A stretch of DNA of 64,000 nt from Crystallibacter degradans (lineage in GTDB: Bacteria > Actinomycetota > Actinomycetes > Actinomycetales > Micrococcaceae), in NCBI RefSeq assembly GCF_012952295.1, contig NZ_JABBCH010000005.1:62001-126000 (forward strand). Reading direction: 5' to 3'. The notes under the pieces are model-generated. The model was not told where the DNA came from and ran no database searches. It saw nothing but the letters and a program-made list of their open reading frames with translations. Positions 62,872 through 64,000 of this stretch are shown here, piece after piece. Made by a program: the position numbers and the translations under genes. The first letter of the stretch is position 1, and each line of letters begins with the position of its first letter.

Positions 62872-64000
62872 TCAGGACAGGCTCGGACCGACTGCGTCCA
62901 CCGTCTGCGACAACGGAATGCCAGAGCCGTCCCGACGCCCATGTTCAGTGGGCAGTGAACGAGTTACGCCGCTTGTCGCGGAGGCCTTAGCCGGACCATG
63001 GCCTGCCCAGCCCAGGCTGAGCTGGTCTTCGCCCTTAAGGAAGCGATGCGCTCTCACCCCGGCCGTGGCCCTGCCCTTGGCTGGGAACTCCTCGAGTGCG
63101 GTGACCTTCACAGATCCCGGGGACGTGCCGGGCAATGCTTGGGCCGTTGTAGCAATAGTGACGACGACGGCGGCGGCATCGTCAGGATCCACAGCGCCGA
63201 AGAACACCACGTCGTCGTCTTCAGTCAGCTTGATGCCTGCCATGCCTCCGGCCGTCCGGCCTTGAGGTCGGACTGTGGCTGCCGCGAAGCGCAAGAATCT
63301 GGCCTGCCTGGTCATGAAGACCAGATCATCGCCCTCGGCAGCTGCCGTTACACCCACGATGTAGTCCTTGGGCTTGAGCGAAATGATGTCCCAGTCCTCA
63401 CGATTGAGCGGATAGTCCGGGCTGACTCGTTTGACGATTCCCCGGGCCGTACCAATGGCGAGAACGGCGTTCAGCGGCGCCAAGGCCACCAGGGTTTCCC
63501 CCTTGGCCAGCGTGATGAATTCCCGAGCAGGGACACCGCCGGTCAGATTCGGAACTCCCGCAGACGGAGCGAGGGCCGGCATGTCCACCACCTGCAGCCG
63601 GAGCATACGTCCCAGGGACGTAACGGCGGCGATCTCGGCCCGCGCCGAGGTTTTGACCACTGAGGTGAAGACATCGTGCTTGACGCGTTGGCCGCCGTCG
63701 AGCAACTCATCCTGATTGGCTGTCCGCGCCAATTGCCCTGAGGCCGAGAGGATCACCCAGCAGGGATCGTCGGCGATCTCCAGCTGGACGGGCGCTTTGG
63801 CTCCATTCTTGCTCGCAGGTGCCGCGGTGGCACCGGTAAGCGCTCCTGTGGCTTCCGATTCGAGCAAGACCGTCCGCCGGGGAGTGGCGTATTTGGCTGC
63901 GACTTCGCCGAGTTCATCCGAAACCAGCTGGCGCAGTTTGGGCTCGGAGTTCAGGATTTCTTCCAGCGCCGCAATGTCCTGGCGCAGCTGCTCCTGTTCC
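62872..64000 (-). CDS. parC: Topoisomerase IV subunit A (ParC), C-terminal part
   Basis: This is the 3' part of a type IIA topoisomerase A subunit; the N-terminus with the catalytic Tyr lies beyond the right edge. The visible 375 residues begin with the coiled-coil segment EQEQLRQDIAALEEILNSEP, then ATPRRTVLLESE. The C-terminal beta-pinwheel follows, with blades such as GRMLRLQVVDMPAL, GIVKRVSPDYPL, and RFLRFAAATVRPQGRTAGGM. The GyrA-box QRRGG(K/R)G is absent, which favours ParC over GyrA, as does the parE gene 11 kb away pointing toward it. Confidence 0.88.
   Translation of the reverse strand, partial: EQEQLRQDIAALEEILNSEPKLRQLVSDELGEVAAKYATPRRTVLLESEATGALTGATAAPASKNGAKAPVQLEIADDPCWVILSASGQLARTANQDELLDGGQRVKHDVFTSVVKTSARAEIAAVTSLGRMLRLQVVDMPALAPSAGVPNLTGGVPAREFITLAKGETLVALAPLNAVLAIGTARGIVKRVSPDYPLNREDWDIISLKPKDYIVGVTAAAEGDDLVFMTRQARFLRFAAATVRPQGRTAGGMAGIKLTEDDDVVFFGAVDPDDAAAVVVTIATTAQALPGTSPGSVKVTALEEFPAKGRATAGVRAHRFLKGEDQLSLGWAGHGPAKASATSGVTRSLPTEHGRRDGSGIPLSQTVDAVGPSLS

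Noticed and set aside
1-64000. Search for rRNA, tRNA, riboswitches, insertion sequences, attachment sites and prophage
   Set aside because: None was recognised by eye. A tRNAscan, Rfam and ISfinder run would be decisive.

Overview
This 64 kb window is chromosomal DNA of a high-GC actinobacterium. The gene content (actinobacterial dcw cluster with sepF/yggT/divIVA, polyphosphate glucokinase, paired glutamine synthetases with glnE, tricorn protease, DUF222-HNH protein) and protein sequences fit Micrococcales, most likely an Arthrobacter-like Micrococcaceae member. This is inferred from protein and gene-order familiarity; no search was run. No rRNA, tRNA, CRISPR array, insertion sequence or prophage was recognised.

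Layout. 1-9.8 kb: cell wall and division cluster, all on +, murD(3' end)-ftsW-murG-murC-ftsQ-ftsZ-pgeF-yggS-sepF-yggT-divIVA. The genes up to ftsQ are translationally coupled; ftsZ has its own promoter region with a perfect 10-bp-arm palindrome. 9.9-17.7 kb: lspA-rluD, dnaE, a divergent flavin reductase, hisD, and nrdR with two NrdR boxes. 17.8-28.1 kb: ppgK and map (-), a small SPOR-like protein, panB (-), glnA2-glnE, a cupin, a DUF7455 zinc protein, glnA1 with a GlnR-like site, and an RDD protein. 28.2-43.3 kb: DUF4191, lipA-lipB, a receptor-type kinase, a TIGR01777 epimerase, tricorn protease, OsmC, a small membrane protein, sucB/dlaT, lpd and pepA. Much of 20-43 kb keeps the gene set of the mycobacterial panB-glnA2-glnE-glnA1-RDD-DUF4191-lipA-lipB-epimerase-dlaT-pepB region. 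43.5-51.5 kb: PAC2 protein, MFS transporter, DUF4192, the primary sigma factor with a SigR/SigH-type promoter, a second DUF7455 protein, and parE. 51.6-62.9 kb: an M56 protease and BlaI-type repressor pair, divergent from cydA-cydB-cydDC, then GNAT, DinB and DUF222-HNH genes. 62.9-64 kb: the 3' part of parC.

How it works together. The first block builds and positions the septum: lipid II synthesis and the SEDS glycosyltransferase, then FtsQ, FtsZ, SepF and DivIVA. The glutamine synthetase block couples ammonium assimilation to adenylylation. The lipA/lipB, E2 and lpd genes make and use lipoate for 2-oxoacid dehydrogenases. The cyd block makes cytochrome bd and its assembly exporter, apparently under a BlaI/M56 switch through two identical dyads.

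A recurring theme is leaderless transcription. Eleven genes have a TAnnnT -10 hexamer ending 6-7 nt before the start codon, with no ribosome-binding site between. This is used below to choose several starts.
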